Below, piece after piece: positions 20,642 to 31,248 of a stretch of 64,000 nt of DNA (position 1 is the first letter of the stretch; every line of letters starts with the position of its first letter). Source of the stretch: Serripes groenlandicus (taxonomy: Eukaryota > Mollusca > Bivalvia > Cardiida > Cardiidae). A program made the position numbers and the translations under genes. Location of the stretch: positions 118,056,849-118,120,848 of the forward strand of contig JASEVX010000003.1 of the NCBI GenBank assembly GCA_031761405.1. Reading direction: 5' to 3'. Below the pieces are notes generated by a model. It was not told the origin of the DNA, searched no databases, and saw only the letters and a program-made list of their open reading frames with translations.

Positions 20642-20845
20642 CCTTTTCCCACTTCCTGACGCCTCTGCAACAGATGTCTTCTGAAAACATTGTCGCAAAA
20701 GTAAAAATTACTATTAATTAGCAATTTTCTCCATTTGCCACATATGTTTTCAGCATAACATAAAATTAATACTTTCAGTTAGAGAGATTTTCTGCTAGAT
20801 GTTATCAAAGTCAGCTGCTGCAGATTTGTTAAATATGAGAAAGGG
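20642..20845 (-). mobile_element. piggyBac-like MITE
   Basis: TTTAA then CCTTTTCCCACTTC, GACGCCTCTGCAACAGATG; right AGCTGCTGCAGATTTG and GAGAAAGGG. Confidence 0.75.
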
Positions 20846-21234
20846 TTTAGATAAATGCACTGTATCTACTATCTACAAAGTGACTTTATTTGAAATAAAT
20901 TTAATGCATTTCTAAATGTTACATCATTGCTACATGCCAAATTTTGGCATTTGTTGAAAATCTTTTTAACATCATTCTTTTTGTAACATGTCCAACATAT
21001 TTTTCATTACACCCATCAGGTATTTATCAACTATGCCTTCCATCATCATTATTTGAGGTTTCGAGCGTAGTGGCACAAGTATAGACATCCTGTGTGTTGG
21101 GATTTCCAAAACACTTTTTAACACATTGTTTTATATGTACATTGCCTCCAGACATTACCTATGGAACAGCAACAACCTTGTGACTGCTCAAACCCATTTT
21201 AAGAAGCCTGTGTCACCATTATTTACCAAAGCCT

Positions 21235-21366
21235 TTCTCGTTTTGCCACACTGTTATCAACTATCATATATTAGATAATTATACTTCCCTTTAAAGAGAT
21301 TATCATTAGCTTTGTCTATATGTCTCCAAAGGCGTCTGCTGTTGATTTGTGGTATGTGGGAAAGGG
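21235..21366. mobile_element. piggyBac-like MITE, right half
   Basis: TCGTTTTGCCACACTGTTAT through AAGGCGTCTGCTGTTGATTT to GTATGTGGGAAAGGG. Confidence 0.65.
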
Positions 21367-21499
21367 TAAATGACGTTGAATGTTGTATCAATCCTTCTTG
21401 TCTGGGTTGTAGGTCTTTGGCAGCTGTAGTCCTACAAGGTTGGCAGTGGACTCCAAAGATCTGTCCCCTCCTCCTTTATAAAGTTTATGTAGTTCCTGA

Positions 21500-22130
21500 A
21501 TAGAAACAAACATTCTGCTATTTAAAGTTTAGTTATTCCTTTCCCAGTCCTTCAGTCCTGACTGACAAAAAGTCCTTTGGACTGACATCTTTTTATCGAA
21601 TAATTGGTTGAACAAAAAGGAAAATATATAGAAATGAGCTGTTTAAAAAGATTTCATGAAGTTTGCAAAGTTTCCAACAAGTAACAACAATCTGCAGCAG
21701 ACGACTATAATGACATCTTGTCAAAAATATGCAATATTAAATGATTGAAGCTTTACCCATGCAATGCTGAATGTCCAAGTGGATTTGTCCAGCTGTGTGT
21801 TTGGAAGAGTTCATAGCCAATTATAGAAATATCAAGATAAAAATGTTGAGTTGAGCAGCAAGTAGAATAGAGTCTGGTCAGAGAGCATGGATGTGCTGGC
21901 TGTTATGGCTCTAAAATGGTTCATTTGTATAACTTTTGTTTAACTCAACTAAGCATAGAGCTGTGAAATACCCTGCTTTTGGGACTGTATTATACAATTT
22001 CTACCCGTATTACCAGAAACTTTATCTTGATATGATGCATCATTTGTAAAATATTTTGCTATTCTAGTAATCTTGAATGTCAAGGAGGGAAGTCACTACT
22101 TTCATTTTTAAAGCTTCTTCTCTAGGTATC
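21500..22130. other. No feature recognised
   Basis: Only a stray CAATCTGCAGCAGACGACTA near 21690 (MITE arm) is identifiable. Confidence 0.4.
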
Positions 22131-22135
22131 ACCAG

Positions 22136-22300
22136 CTTTCCCACACACAACAAAGCTGCAGCATTCTAGGAAAAATTCTCTATAAATGAAAGTATAATTA
22201 TTGAATAGAGCTGAAACATGAACAATTTCTCCTTTGTCACATTGTTTTCAACAGTCGTCTACTGCAGAGGCATCATGAAGCAACTGTTTGTGGGAAAGGG
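22136..22300 (+). mobile_element. piggyBac-like MITE, diverged
   Basis: CTTTCCCACACACAACAAAG to TTTGTGGGAAAGGG with AGTCGTCTACTGCAGAGGCA. Confidence 0.7.
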
Positions 22301-22589
22301 TAACCATGGTCTCCGGCTCACAAACACTCACCCTTACAGCACTGAGACAGTGTTGGTGATTTATCTTACCTCATATTTTTTTACACTCTGTAATAAACAA
22401 AGGTAGGTTTCTGCCACATATTTTACTTCATGTTTACCCTTGCACAATAATTCGGTGGTAACTTTGTGATTCTTGAATTGGTTTCTCACATACTGGTAGG
22501 CTGGTATGTCAAATAACTTTTCCTGTAGGATATAATAAATTTTCATTATTGATCTTATTACTTTTTTTCATGACACAAATAACATTTTC

Positions 22590-22735
22590 ATCAATACATC
22601 AAATCTGTAGCAGATGACTTAAAAACTATCTAGGCAAAGGTATTGAAAATTTCTTAAAATGAAAGAATAATTATTATAGAGTTAAAAACAATGTGTGGCA
22701 AAAGGAGAAGTTTCTCATTATAAGCAAAGGGGTTG
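22590..22735 (+). mobile_element. piggyBac-like MITE, left part
   Basis: AATACATCAAATCTGTAGCA, GATGACTTAAAAAC, then GTGGCAAAAGGAGAAG and the hairpin start; no right end. Confidence 0.55.
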
Positions 22736-22739
22736 AATT

Positions 22740-23190
22740 GTATACCAAGTTTTAAAATTGTGAAGGGTATAAATAACTTTGTTTTTGATAGATTTTTTGT
22801 TATTCTTCATCTACAAGAGGAAACAACTTGAAAAAGCTAGATCTAGGACTACTTTCTGTCCGCATCAAATTTCTCGAAGAGAGATTAAATGTGGAACAAT
22901 TTACATCAACATGTTGTTTATGTCAGGAGACATTCCATATATCAGTATTGAGTCCAGAAAAATTGTTGCCTAGGTACAACTTAGGTCACTTTCTGTTGCT
23001 TGCTTTATCATCTGTCATTTATTTGTCACGTATGCAGGATAATAACAAAATGAAAAATGAGCATATGTGATGTCTTTCTAATTTCTATGTAGAACTAGGT
23101 ACAACTGTATATGCCAGACATCAGCTATATTTTACCAACAAACCCTATCCTTTAACTTTGAGATCATCAGAAATATTACAGAACCATATG
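22740..23190. other. No feature recognised
   Basis: Overlapping short open frames without motifs or splice support; not called. Confidence 0.35.
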
Positions 23191-23267
23191 CTTTGCTTGT
23201 TTGCTTGTATAGTTTTTTATGCTGCTTTCAACAATGTTTCAGTTATATCACAGCATTTCCAAGGTCT

Positions 23268-23525
23268 TTGTTTGTTTGGAGTTTAACGCCGCTTTCAACA
23301 GCTTTGGTCATATCACGGCGGTCAGTGCACCTACCCATGTTTTCCTGGCTTTCCCACACCAGTACTTACACAACATTCTTTCGAAGCCACTGACTACTTT
23401 CTCACATAGATCAGAGGTGAGAGGCAATGGAAAACATCGCCCGAAAGAATGTCGCCGCAACCGGGTATCGAACCCGTGACCTCCAGATCACGAGTCAGAT
23501 ACGCTACCAATTGAGCTACCCGGCC
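23268..23525 (-). mobile_element. tRNA-derived SINE
   Basis: The minus-strand head is the best tRNA match in the window: GGTAGCTCAATTGGTAGCG (A box) and CACGGGTTCGATACCCGG (T arm and B box). Body GGCTTTCCCACACCAGTACT, tail GTTTAACGCCGCTTTCAACA. A second tail fragment precedes it (23215-23265). Because head and tail are colinear with other copies, it is a retroposon, not a tRNA gene. Confidence 0.85.
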
Positions 23526-23529
23526 GGGT

Positions 23530-23640
23530 TTTTTCCAAGGTCATTTACCAGTACTACTGGTCCATTTATCCTGACACCAGCCAGTCAGTCAACCCTAGGA
23601 GGGAAAGCCATTTCTAATTAGTATGTTGTATGACCCGGTC
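23530..23640 (-). mobile_element. SINE fragment
   Basis: ATTTACCAGTACTACTGGTC, ATCCTGACACCAGCCAGTCA and TGTATGACCCGGTCATG match the copy at 43668-43927. Confidence 0.6.
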
Positions 23641-23701
23641 ATGAATCATGCCCGCACACGAGCCTACAACACTGCACACTGCCTCTTCGTTAGTTATTTA
23701 A

Positions 23702-23924
23702 CCCTTCCCCTCATATAGACGCTTTCTGACGCCTCTGCAGCAGACGGCTTTTTGAAAACATAGTGACAAAAGAAGAAATTGCACAAAACGTGCAATTTCT
23801 CCTTTTGCCACAATGTTTTCCACTTTTTGTCATAGGTTATCCATTCAATTATGGAGATTTTTCTATGTTTTGACAAAATACGTTCAAAGTCGTCTGCTGC
23901 AGAATTGTCGTATGAGGGAAAGGG
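23702..23924 (-). mobile_element. piggyBac-like MITE, TTAA duplication
   Basis: 223 bp, TTAA 23698-23701 and 23925-23928. Reverse of the 9798 copy: TATAGACGCTTTCTGACGCC on the left, GTCGTCTGCTGCAGAATTG on the right. Centre AAATTGCACAAAACGTGCAA. Confidence 0.92.
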
Positions 23925-24095
23925 TTAAACCATTTGAAAGTCTGTTTATTGTTTGTTTTAATGGTGTTCTAACGCCGCTAACAACATTCTTTCAATTATA
24001 TCTACCACTACACTTCCGAGGCTGTCAGTTCCATATATGAAATCATGTCAAAAAGATGAGGGGCTTAACATTAAAAGATGTCCTTACTGCACAAT

Positions 24096-24213
24096 CCGAG
24101 ACTTCTCTGACCGTAAAAGCCTTTTTTTCTTTTCTTTTATTTTAGTGGCTTAGATGAAATATCAAAAATCGTAAAAAGGGCTGTTCAGGGTCAGAGAAGG
24201 CTCGGATACCTTA
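24096..24213. mobile_element. Foldback element
   Basis: TCCGAGACTTCTCTGACCGT and GTCAGAGAAGGCTCGGA form inverted ends around a T-rich centre, with AAAGCC / GGGCT also pairing. A solo end of the family lies at 25812-25855 (TCCGAACCTTCTCTGACCCT). Confidence 0.7.
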
Positions 24214-24760
24214 CTGCAGAGCCCGATATCATCTTACAGATATGTCAGTAACCGTTAAACTTTGCTAATTCTCATCATAATTCATTAGGATTACCGTTAC
24301 GTTCTGGCGACATAACGATGTAGGCTAACTGGCTTAAAACAAGTGTCAATATATGTCGGCATAGGCACGAAAACTAATGACAAAGCAAAATTTCAATACC
24401 CCCCAACAAAGTTTAATAATCCGTCGCAATTGAACTAATTGTCTAATAACAACATTTAACGATAAGAGATAAAATTAGAACAAACTTTTGGATGTAAGGA
24501 CCGTATTTCCTTTAAAATCGTTCGGTACAAGGTCAGCGTATTCTGCGACATTTTCCCCTGGTCGTCGCTATACGGACACCCGCTCAGCGAGTACCGCCCA
24601 CAATTAAACTCCACCTACTATAAATAAATAAAAAATAAATAAGATGTTATCTACTTTTCCGGTATTAAACGATGACGCAGAAAGCAAATAATAGAAAAAG
24701 AATTACTGCATTTAATATTTAGTTTTGAGTTCATTCAAATAAATATTGTAACGTTAGTTA

Positions 24761-25594
24761 AATCCCTGTCACACTAGGGCCGCGTTCCCACGGCGTCCCG
24801 GCAAGAAAAATCCAGAACGCCGATCTGAGCGCAGTGGAATCGCAAGCATCGCCAGTGAACGCGGTGGGATCGCATAGAACGCCGATCGACGGCGCGCACT
24901 TTGAGCATGCCCAAAACAAACGCCGTCGCTCGGCGCTCTGATAAGAGCGCAGTGGGATCGCCGTAGTAGCGCAGTGGCGATCGTACTGCGTCTCTACCGC
25001 GCGTCTACGGCGCTTACAAGGAGTTTTATTTTTCTTACTGCGCTCTTACAACGATTGTACGGAGCCGCAACGGCGATCATTACGCTCCCAATACCCTTCT
25101 ACCGCATCAATCGGCGTTTGCATGACAATGAACCAACCCAACAAAATAGCATAAAGGAATGATATATAGGCCTACAAATAAACATTCATTTCACCATGAC
25201 TGATGTGCAGCAGCAAGCGAGGCTACCGACTGCCTATATGCAGGTCCAGCAGATCAAGGATGATACAGACGCTGTGGATCTCATTCTTTTGGCGGGCATG
25301 GTCTCAACTGTTCGAGAGCAAATGGAAGAATGGAGAACTGATGGAGATATCGTTGTTATAGGTAGTGCAAAACAACACACCGTCAGCGCAGTGTACATGC
25401 AGTGCGCGCTCCGTGAGAGCGCAGACAATCGCCAACCAGAACTCCGTAGGAACGCGGTAGAACGCCATGGAGCTTCGTAGAAACGCCAAGGTCGCCGTAC
25501 ATCTTCATGAAAAATATCAATTTTTCCTGCGATCTCACGGCGCTCTTGGAAATTTAACAACGCCGTGCAATCGCGGCTAGGTGTGACAGGGGTT
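24761..25594. mobile_element. PIF/Harbinger-like element with 10-bp-phased arms
   Basis: Ends AATCCCTGTCACACTAG and, inverted, AACCCCTGTCACACCTAG; flanked by TTA at 24758-24760 and 25595-25597. The 3-bp TTA target and the end type fit PIF/Harbinger. The outer arms are GC-rich and carry CGC trinucleotides about every 10-11 bp; the middle is ordinary AT-rich DNA with an open frame at 25196-25480. 834 bp, non-autonomous. Confidence 0.75.
25196..25480 (+). pseudogene. Open frame inside the Harbinger-like element, possible remnant of its gene
   Basis: 95-codon frame from ATG in a fair context (CACCATGACT). The first 50-60 residues look like protein (MTDVQQQARLPTAYMQVQQI, then DDTDAVDLILLAGMV), while the end runs into the arm repeat and reads Arg-rich. 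My inference is the 5' part of an autonomous element's gene retained after internal deletion. No DDE, helicase or Myb motif is visible, so the parent protein is unknown. Confidence 0.4.
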
Positions 25595-25599
25595 TTAGG

Positions 25600-26930
25600 C
25601 CTATTTATGATACAGGTGTATCCAAGGTTGTGAAAAGTGTAGATCTGTGCTGAAGTAAAAGAGGTTTTGTAGATGGAAAGCCAGTGTATACGTAGGTGAT
25701 CAGATAATGGAACTGATATATGTAAAATTGTAACCAAGATTGTAAAACGGTGTAGACATGGGCCGATTTAATACTTATGGTCAATAAAAGAGGTGTTGTA
25801 GATGGAAAACTAATCCGAACCTTCTCTGACCCTAAACAGCCCTTTTACGAGATTGTAACGTTGATGGAACCTGATGTAGGACTTATGATATATATCAAAC
25901 ACGTACTGTAGATGTAATGTAGAAAACCAGTAATGATCAAAGCGATGAAGACACTATGGTGGCGATTGTCAAGGACATAACATAAAGGAGGTGAGCATTT
26001 TAAAGTAAAATTTTATTGTAAGCAGACAACGAATTAGAAGGCAATGACGGTTCCAGATCGGTCACTTGATACCAATGACTGGTATATATGCATATAAAAT
26101 AGTCTTAAAAAAATAATGGTAAGTAAATTGATGTTAAGCTGAATAACACATATCAAAACTCCGGGACTTGCGATAATTGTCACTTCCGTGTGGAATCAGT
26201 GTTGACAACAAGGGCATCATTTGAACAATAGATTGAAGGTTGAGACACGATGCTACCTACCTACATACAGACTATCACGGTTGATGTTAAAGACAATATT
26301 GTTATGATTTTCGTATATCGTTATAAAGGAACTTTCTGACTCCCAGGACAGGGTAACCATTGAGCCCGTAAGCAGAATTTAAAAATCTTAGTAGGGCCAC
26401 TAGAAAATGATGTTTAGACACTATAACTCCTGGCTCTAAGCCTTGAAGTTCTGCTCAATATATTTAAGTGTTTAGATTCTGCGACCGACTTAAGTAGTGG
26501 GTCGACCGGATCCATTTTAACAACTTTGTAGAGAACCAGACTTGAAACATTACAGTGAAGTTGGTATACATGTAAAATGTAGTTTAGTGTCGCTTAACAG
26601 ACACAGGTTGTTACAAAAGAGATAAAAACGCAGAATTCTTAGCCAATCAGTTGAAAGGCATAGATTCAAAATCTCAGCAGAAATCCAACGTATCTTGGCT
26701 AATCGCACAGATAACTTATAGCAGCACTTGTGTTCCGAAAATGAAAACCAATCAGAGGTAATACTCACCCATTTAGATCTAAATTGTCAATAATCCAGGG
26801 AATGCATTTTATTTCTTTGGTAGCAAAGACATGGTTGTATTTCGAGCAAACCGTACTAAACATAGTGTAGCACTTTACATGTATATGGACAAAGGATGAA
26901 CTGGTGTAAGAAAGGAAGTCCGATATTTGT
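25600..26930. other. No gene recognised
   Basis: Contains the solo foldback end at 25812-25855 and otherwise no supported feature. Confidence 0.4.
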
Positions 26931-26937
26931 GTAATTT

Positions 26938-27117
26938 TACCTCTCCACCATACAACAAATCTGAAGCAGATTAGTTAAGAAACATCGCTGAACTTATAAG
27001 GACAATCTCTATTATTGAAAATATAATGAATACATAGAGCAATTCCTCCTTTTCTACAAAGTTTTCAAAAATGTGTCTGCTGTAGATACGTCAAAAGGCG
27101 TCTTTATGCGGGAAAAA
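26938..27117 (+). mobile_element. piggyBac-like MITE, diverged
   Basis: ACCTCTCCACCATACAACAA, CTGAAGCAGATTAG; right GTGTCTGCTGTAGATACGTC and GCGGGAAAAATTAA. Confidence 0.65.
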
Positions 27118-27125
27118 TTAAAGTA

Positions 27126-28596
27126 TCACGTTTTGGCCGCCACGTTTAGCTACGTTGGGAAACGTGGCTACAACGTGAGCAAATGTAGCACAACGTGATC
27201 AAACGTGACAAAACGTGAAGTGGAAATTTCAATTTTGGACATGTTCAAAATTCGCTCACGTTTTCCCACAACGTGGAGAGAGCATTGTAGAGCGTAGTAT
27301 AACGAAGCAGACATGTAGCAGAAACGTAGCAAAATCGTCCCGCGCGTCCCGCCGGTTGATATGTTCTGTTGCGTTTGCTACCACGTTCCTAGTGTCGCGT
27401 TATGCAACGATGTGTTACGCTATGATACGCTGTAAGAGGCATAACGATGCAAAGCGTGGAACAACGAGGTGACAGCGAGACATAACCCGAATTTGTTATT
27501 CGTTGTCACCTTTAAATTGTGTCACAACGGGAATACAACGAGACGACAGCGTGGCTAGCACGTGGATATGACGTGGAAACACTAGGCAATCCGCTGAAAT
27601 TTTGTTATGCTACGTTTACACTAGGCCACGATGTCCACGATTTAAAAAAATCGTAGCGCTCGACGATTTATTGTATCAGTTTTTCTTTTTCTACGTTTTT
27701 GCTACGCTTTCCTGCGCTCTCAGTACGTTTTGTTACGAAGCCAACACGACTCTGGTCAAGATCTGCCACGATTTTCATCACGTTCTCTCAAGTTCTGTTA
27801 CGATCGTCACGATATGCTATCACGTTCTGTTAAGTTATGTTAAGATCTCTCACGATCATGAAGTTCTATTAAGAGAATTTATGCGATTTATGGCCACGAT
27901 TTGAGCAAAATCTCCACGCTTGCACCACGATTGGGTATAAGAAGGAGGCATTCCTTCCTCATTTGGCTGGCATATTTTTAATCTACCAAAAACTATAGAT
28001 GTTTCCTTGTTCAGTGTTGCAAACGTAATGAAGCTTGCAGAGCGTGGATACACATCGTGGGAACCGTGAGGGACCTTAGCAGAGCGTGTCGGAGCGTGTA
28101 TGCCTATCGGGATGATCGTAGCAGAACGTGTCACAGCGTGATGTAATTACTCTTGCTTTTTAATGTATCTTGACGAATCGTAGTAAAGAGTGATAGAGCG
28201 TGACAGAAACGCGGTGACATCGTAGTGAACCTTGGAGGAATCGTATTTCCAAGTTCATTACGATCCCCTACGATGGCGCATCAAGTTCTGTTACGCTCGA
28301 TTAAGGTCTGTTAAGGTCTACTACGCTCTACTACGATTTCCACGTTCTATCACGCTCTCTCAAGATTTGGCGCCAAATCGGCATAATCGTGGCAAAGTTT
28401 TTGACAGCCAAAAATGTTGTCACGATTCTTACGATCATGACGATTCCACTACGTTCCCTCACGATCACTACGATTCGACCCACGACCCCCCACGCTTCTC
28501 TCAAATCGTGGAGATCGTAGACATCGTGGCCTAGTGTAAACGTAGCATTTATCGTGGGTGTCAAAAAGGGGGCACAACGGCTAGGCCAAAACGTGA
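27126..28596. mobile_element. Outer element with inverted TCACGTTTTGGCC ends and 10-bp ACGTG array
   Basis: TCACGTTTTGGCC opens it and GGCCAAAACGTGA closes it. The left arm reads in 10-mers (ACGTGAGCAA, ATGTAGCACA, ACGTGATCAA, ACGTGACAAA). A second complete element (27608-28548) is inserted in it. The target duplication is not resolved. Class inferred Harbinger-like from resemblance to 24761-25594. Confidence 0.65.
27608..28548. mobile_element. Inner element with about 35-bp inverted ends and 10-bp array
   Basis: TGCTACGTTTACACTAGGCC, continuing ACGATGTCCACGAT, is matched in reverse at 28514-28547 with one mismatch. TTA flanks both sides (27605-27607; 28549-28551). Both arms are built from a degenerate 10-mer with an A(C/A)G step, reading ACG on the left and right-centre and CGT in between. 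No coding capacity. Confidence 0.75.
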
Positions 28597-28599
28597 CAT

Positions 28600-28965
28600 T
28601 ATGACTGAGGCATTAAAGTGATTTTTGTATTGAACAGGCTAATAGGGTGGGTTTAGGTGATTTTTTTCCCCTAAATTTTAACTAAAAATGTTGCCATTTC
28701 ACTTATAATGGTGATTTGTAGCTGTCGAGCCTTAATTTATAAGAAAGAGACGGCTTTTTACGCATTTGAAATACGAAATTTCATTATGCCTTGCAGAACA
28801 TTATAGTTCTCGATCAGTTATTTTACATTTATCTCGGGAATGGTGATAGCATGCAAACTGATATTATACGTGTGTAAGGGCAATATATTAATAGTAATTC
28901 TAACATAGAGGGCTATGTTATGGCTCTGGATCGTTCCACTGAGTTATGCCAACCACAACAATTCC
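28600..28965. other. No feature recognised
   Basis: AT-rich; only separates the Harbinger-like pair from the long core-repeat element. Confidence 0.4.
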
Positions 28966-29425
28966 TTTTGCGTCAGGTAAGTTAATACTAGTGTTAACAA
29001 GATTTCCCTTCAATTTCAAGGGATCTTGTTTTTTACCCAACATGATTCATATTCACATTTGGCCAAGATATCATCAAGACAAAAAATTCAACATACTCAA
29101 GTTAAAAATACGACTTTCAATGTGTTTCTGTACGGACATGACCTAAATTCGACAACACATCCATTCTAACAAATATTCAACATACTCAAGTTAAAGAATA
29201 CGGCTTCCAACGTGCTTACAAGATTTTCCTTCAATTCGGCCTCGGCCTTTTAAACCGAAATGACCCAAAGTTTCAAACTGCAGAAACAAACATTAATGAG
29301 TGTCAAGTTTTTTTCCTCGATTTTAGTCTAGTGATCTAGTGTTTGACCGGACATGGTCTATACTCGAACTTAGCCTAGATATCATCAAGACAAACATTTT
29401 GACAAAGTTTAAAGCTGCTGAAGCA

Positions 29426-31248
29426 AACAAGAGGGCCAAGATGGCCATAACTCGATCACCTGAGTGACAGTAAATTAGTAGCAAATTTGATCAGGAGTAC
29501 AAATGAAACTGCAAGGAGTGGACACTCTTAAAGAAATAGCCATTGTAAAGGTCATTTGTATCTTGAAATCTAATAAGAATGGAATTATAAAGTTTCGTAA
29601 TTTTGCCACTTTCCTGATGCCGCCTTGATGCCTTGTTTTTCACCGAAATCAATATGGCTTGAAAAGTTTTTGTAGAGGGTACCTCAAGGAAATATTTCTA
29701 CCAAATTATCTTGCAATCGGACATGCAGGAAAAGGATTTTTAAAATTTGGGTATTTGTCTCATGTTCTGATGCCACTGCAACCAAAGTTTTACACAGAAT
29801 GTAAGTATTTGAACAATTTTGAAAGAGGACCAACAAAGGAACATTCCTGTGAAGTCATGTTGAAATTGGTCCAGTAGATTGGTAGGAGTTGTCATTTGTA
29901 ACTTAAAGTTCAGTTAACCCCTTTTGTGATGACGCCTGGTTGCTATGATTTTGTAACCAATCTATAAGGCTTGAACAAGTTAAGTAGAGGATCACTGAAG
30001 TAAGATTCCTATTCAATTTTCTTAAAATCAGACAGCACTTTTATAACAAGAGGCCCATGAGGGCCTATGCTCTACTGGTATGGTTCTTTGCTCATTTTCA
30101 ATCAAGAGCATGTATGTATGATGAAGATCGGATAGTAAATGGAGGCTCTTTTGTGTTCACAAGCTGTATTATAGCAATTTTTACAATTTCATGGGCCATA
30201 ATCCAGTCTTGCCGGATCTGGCTGGTTTTCAAAAGGAACCAAGCTCTCATCAATATTTAACTACTATCTAAGTTTGGTGAAGATCAGATAGTAAATAGAG
30301 CCTCTATTGTGTTCACATGCTCAATTATAGCAATTTGAACAATTTCAAGGGCCATAATCCAGTCTGGCTGGTTTTACGGAAGGAACCGAGCTCTCATGGA
30401 TATCTAACTACTGTATAAGTTTGGTTGAGATACAATCAAAAGTGAAGACTGTATCATGTTAACAAGCTCTTTTATAGCAATTTTTACTATTTCAAGGGCC
30501 ATAATCCAGTCATGCATGAGCGGATCTGGCTGGTTTTCGAAACGAACCAAGCTCTCATGGATATCTAACTACTGTATAAGTTTGGTTGAAGACTGTATCG
30601 TGTTAACAAGCTCTTTTATAGCAATTTTGACCATTTCAAGGGCCATAATCCAGTCATGCATGGGCGGATCTGGCTTGTTTTCGAAAGGAACCGAGCTCTC
30701 ATGGATATCTAACTACTGTATAAGTTTGGTTGAGATACAATAAAAAATGAAGACTGTATCGTGTTAACAATAAATTGTTTACGGACGACGGACGGACGGA
30801 CGGACGGACGACGGACAAATCGCCACGACACAAGCCCTTCTGGCCTTCGGCCAGTAGAGCTAAAAATGGAAATTTTGTCATTTTGCCCCTTTTCTGATGT
30901 CGCCTGACTGCCATGTTTTTTGACCAATCAGTATGGCTTGAACAATTTTTTGTAGAGGGTCACCAAGGAACATTTCTACCAAATTACATTGGAATCCGAC
31001 AAGCAGATTCAGAGAAGATTTTTTAAAGTTTGGACATTTTGCCCCCTTTCTGATGCCACAGCAACCAAAGTTCTCAAAAGAATTTTAATCTTTGAACAAT
31101 TTCAAAAGAGGACCACCAAAGGAACATTCCTGTGATGTTTTGTGGAAATTGTTCCTGCGGTTTAGGAGGAGATGTTTAAAGCTAAAAATTAACGACGGAC
31201 GACAGACAGAGAGTGGTCAGAATAGATCACCTTGAGCCTTCGGCAGTC
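29426..31248 (+). mobile_element. AACAAGAG element inserted in the 145-bp-core element
   Basis: AACAAGAGGGCCAAGATGGCC (hairpin) then GATCACCTGAG; core monomers with TTTTGCC(A/C)C(T/C)TTTCTGATG and TGTAGAGGGT; ACGACGGACGACAGACAGA near 31190; GATCACCTTGAGCCTTCGGC at the end, truncated before the closing arm. Itself holds the element at 30045-30866. Confidence 0.7.
30045..30866 (+). mobile_element. AACAAGAG element with GCTCTACTGG ends, third nesting level
   Basis: AACAAGAGGCCCATGAGGGCC hairpin, then GCTCTACTGG; cores of about 130 bp with GGCCATAATCCAGTC and GATATCTAACTACTGTATAA; (GACG)n near 30781-30812; closing hairpin CTGGCCTTCGGCCAGTAGAG and CTAAAAA. GCTCTACTGG and CCAGTAGAGC are perfect inverted partners. 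Confidence 0.85.

Noticed and set aside
22779..23070. Overlapping frames with some protein-like text
   Set aside because: No acceptor or donor in phase and no recognisable domain.
23461..23524. tRNA gene on the minus strand
   Set aside because: Good A and B boxes, but the sequence continues into SINE body and tail shared with several other copies.
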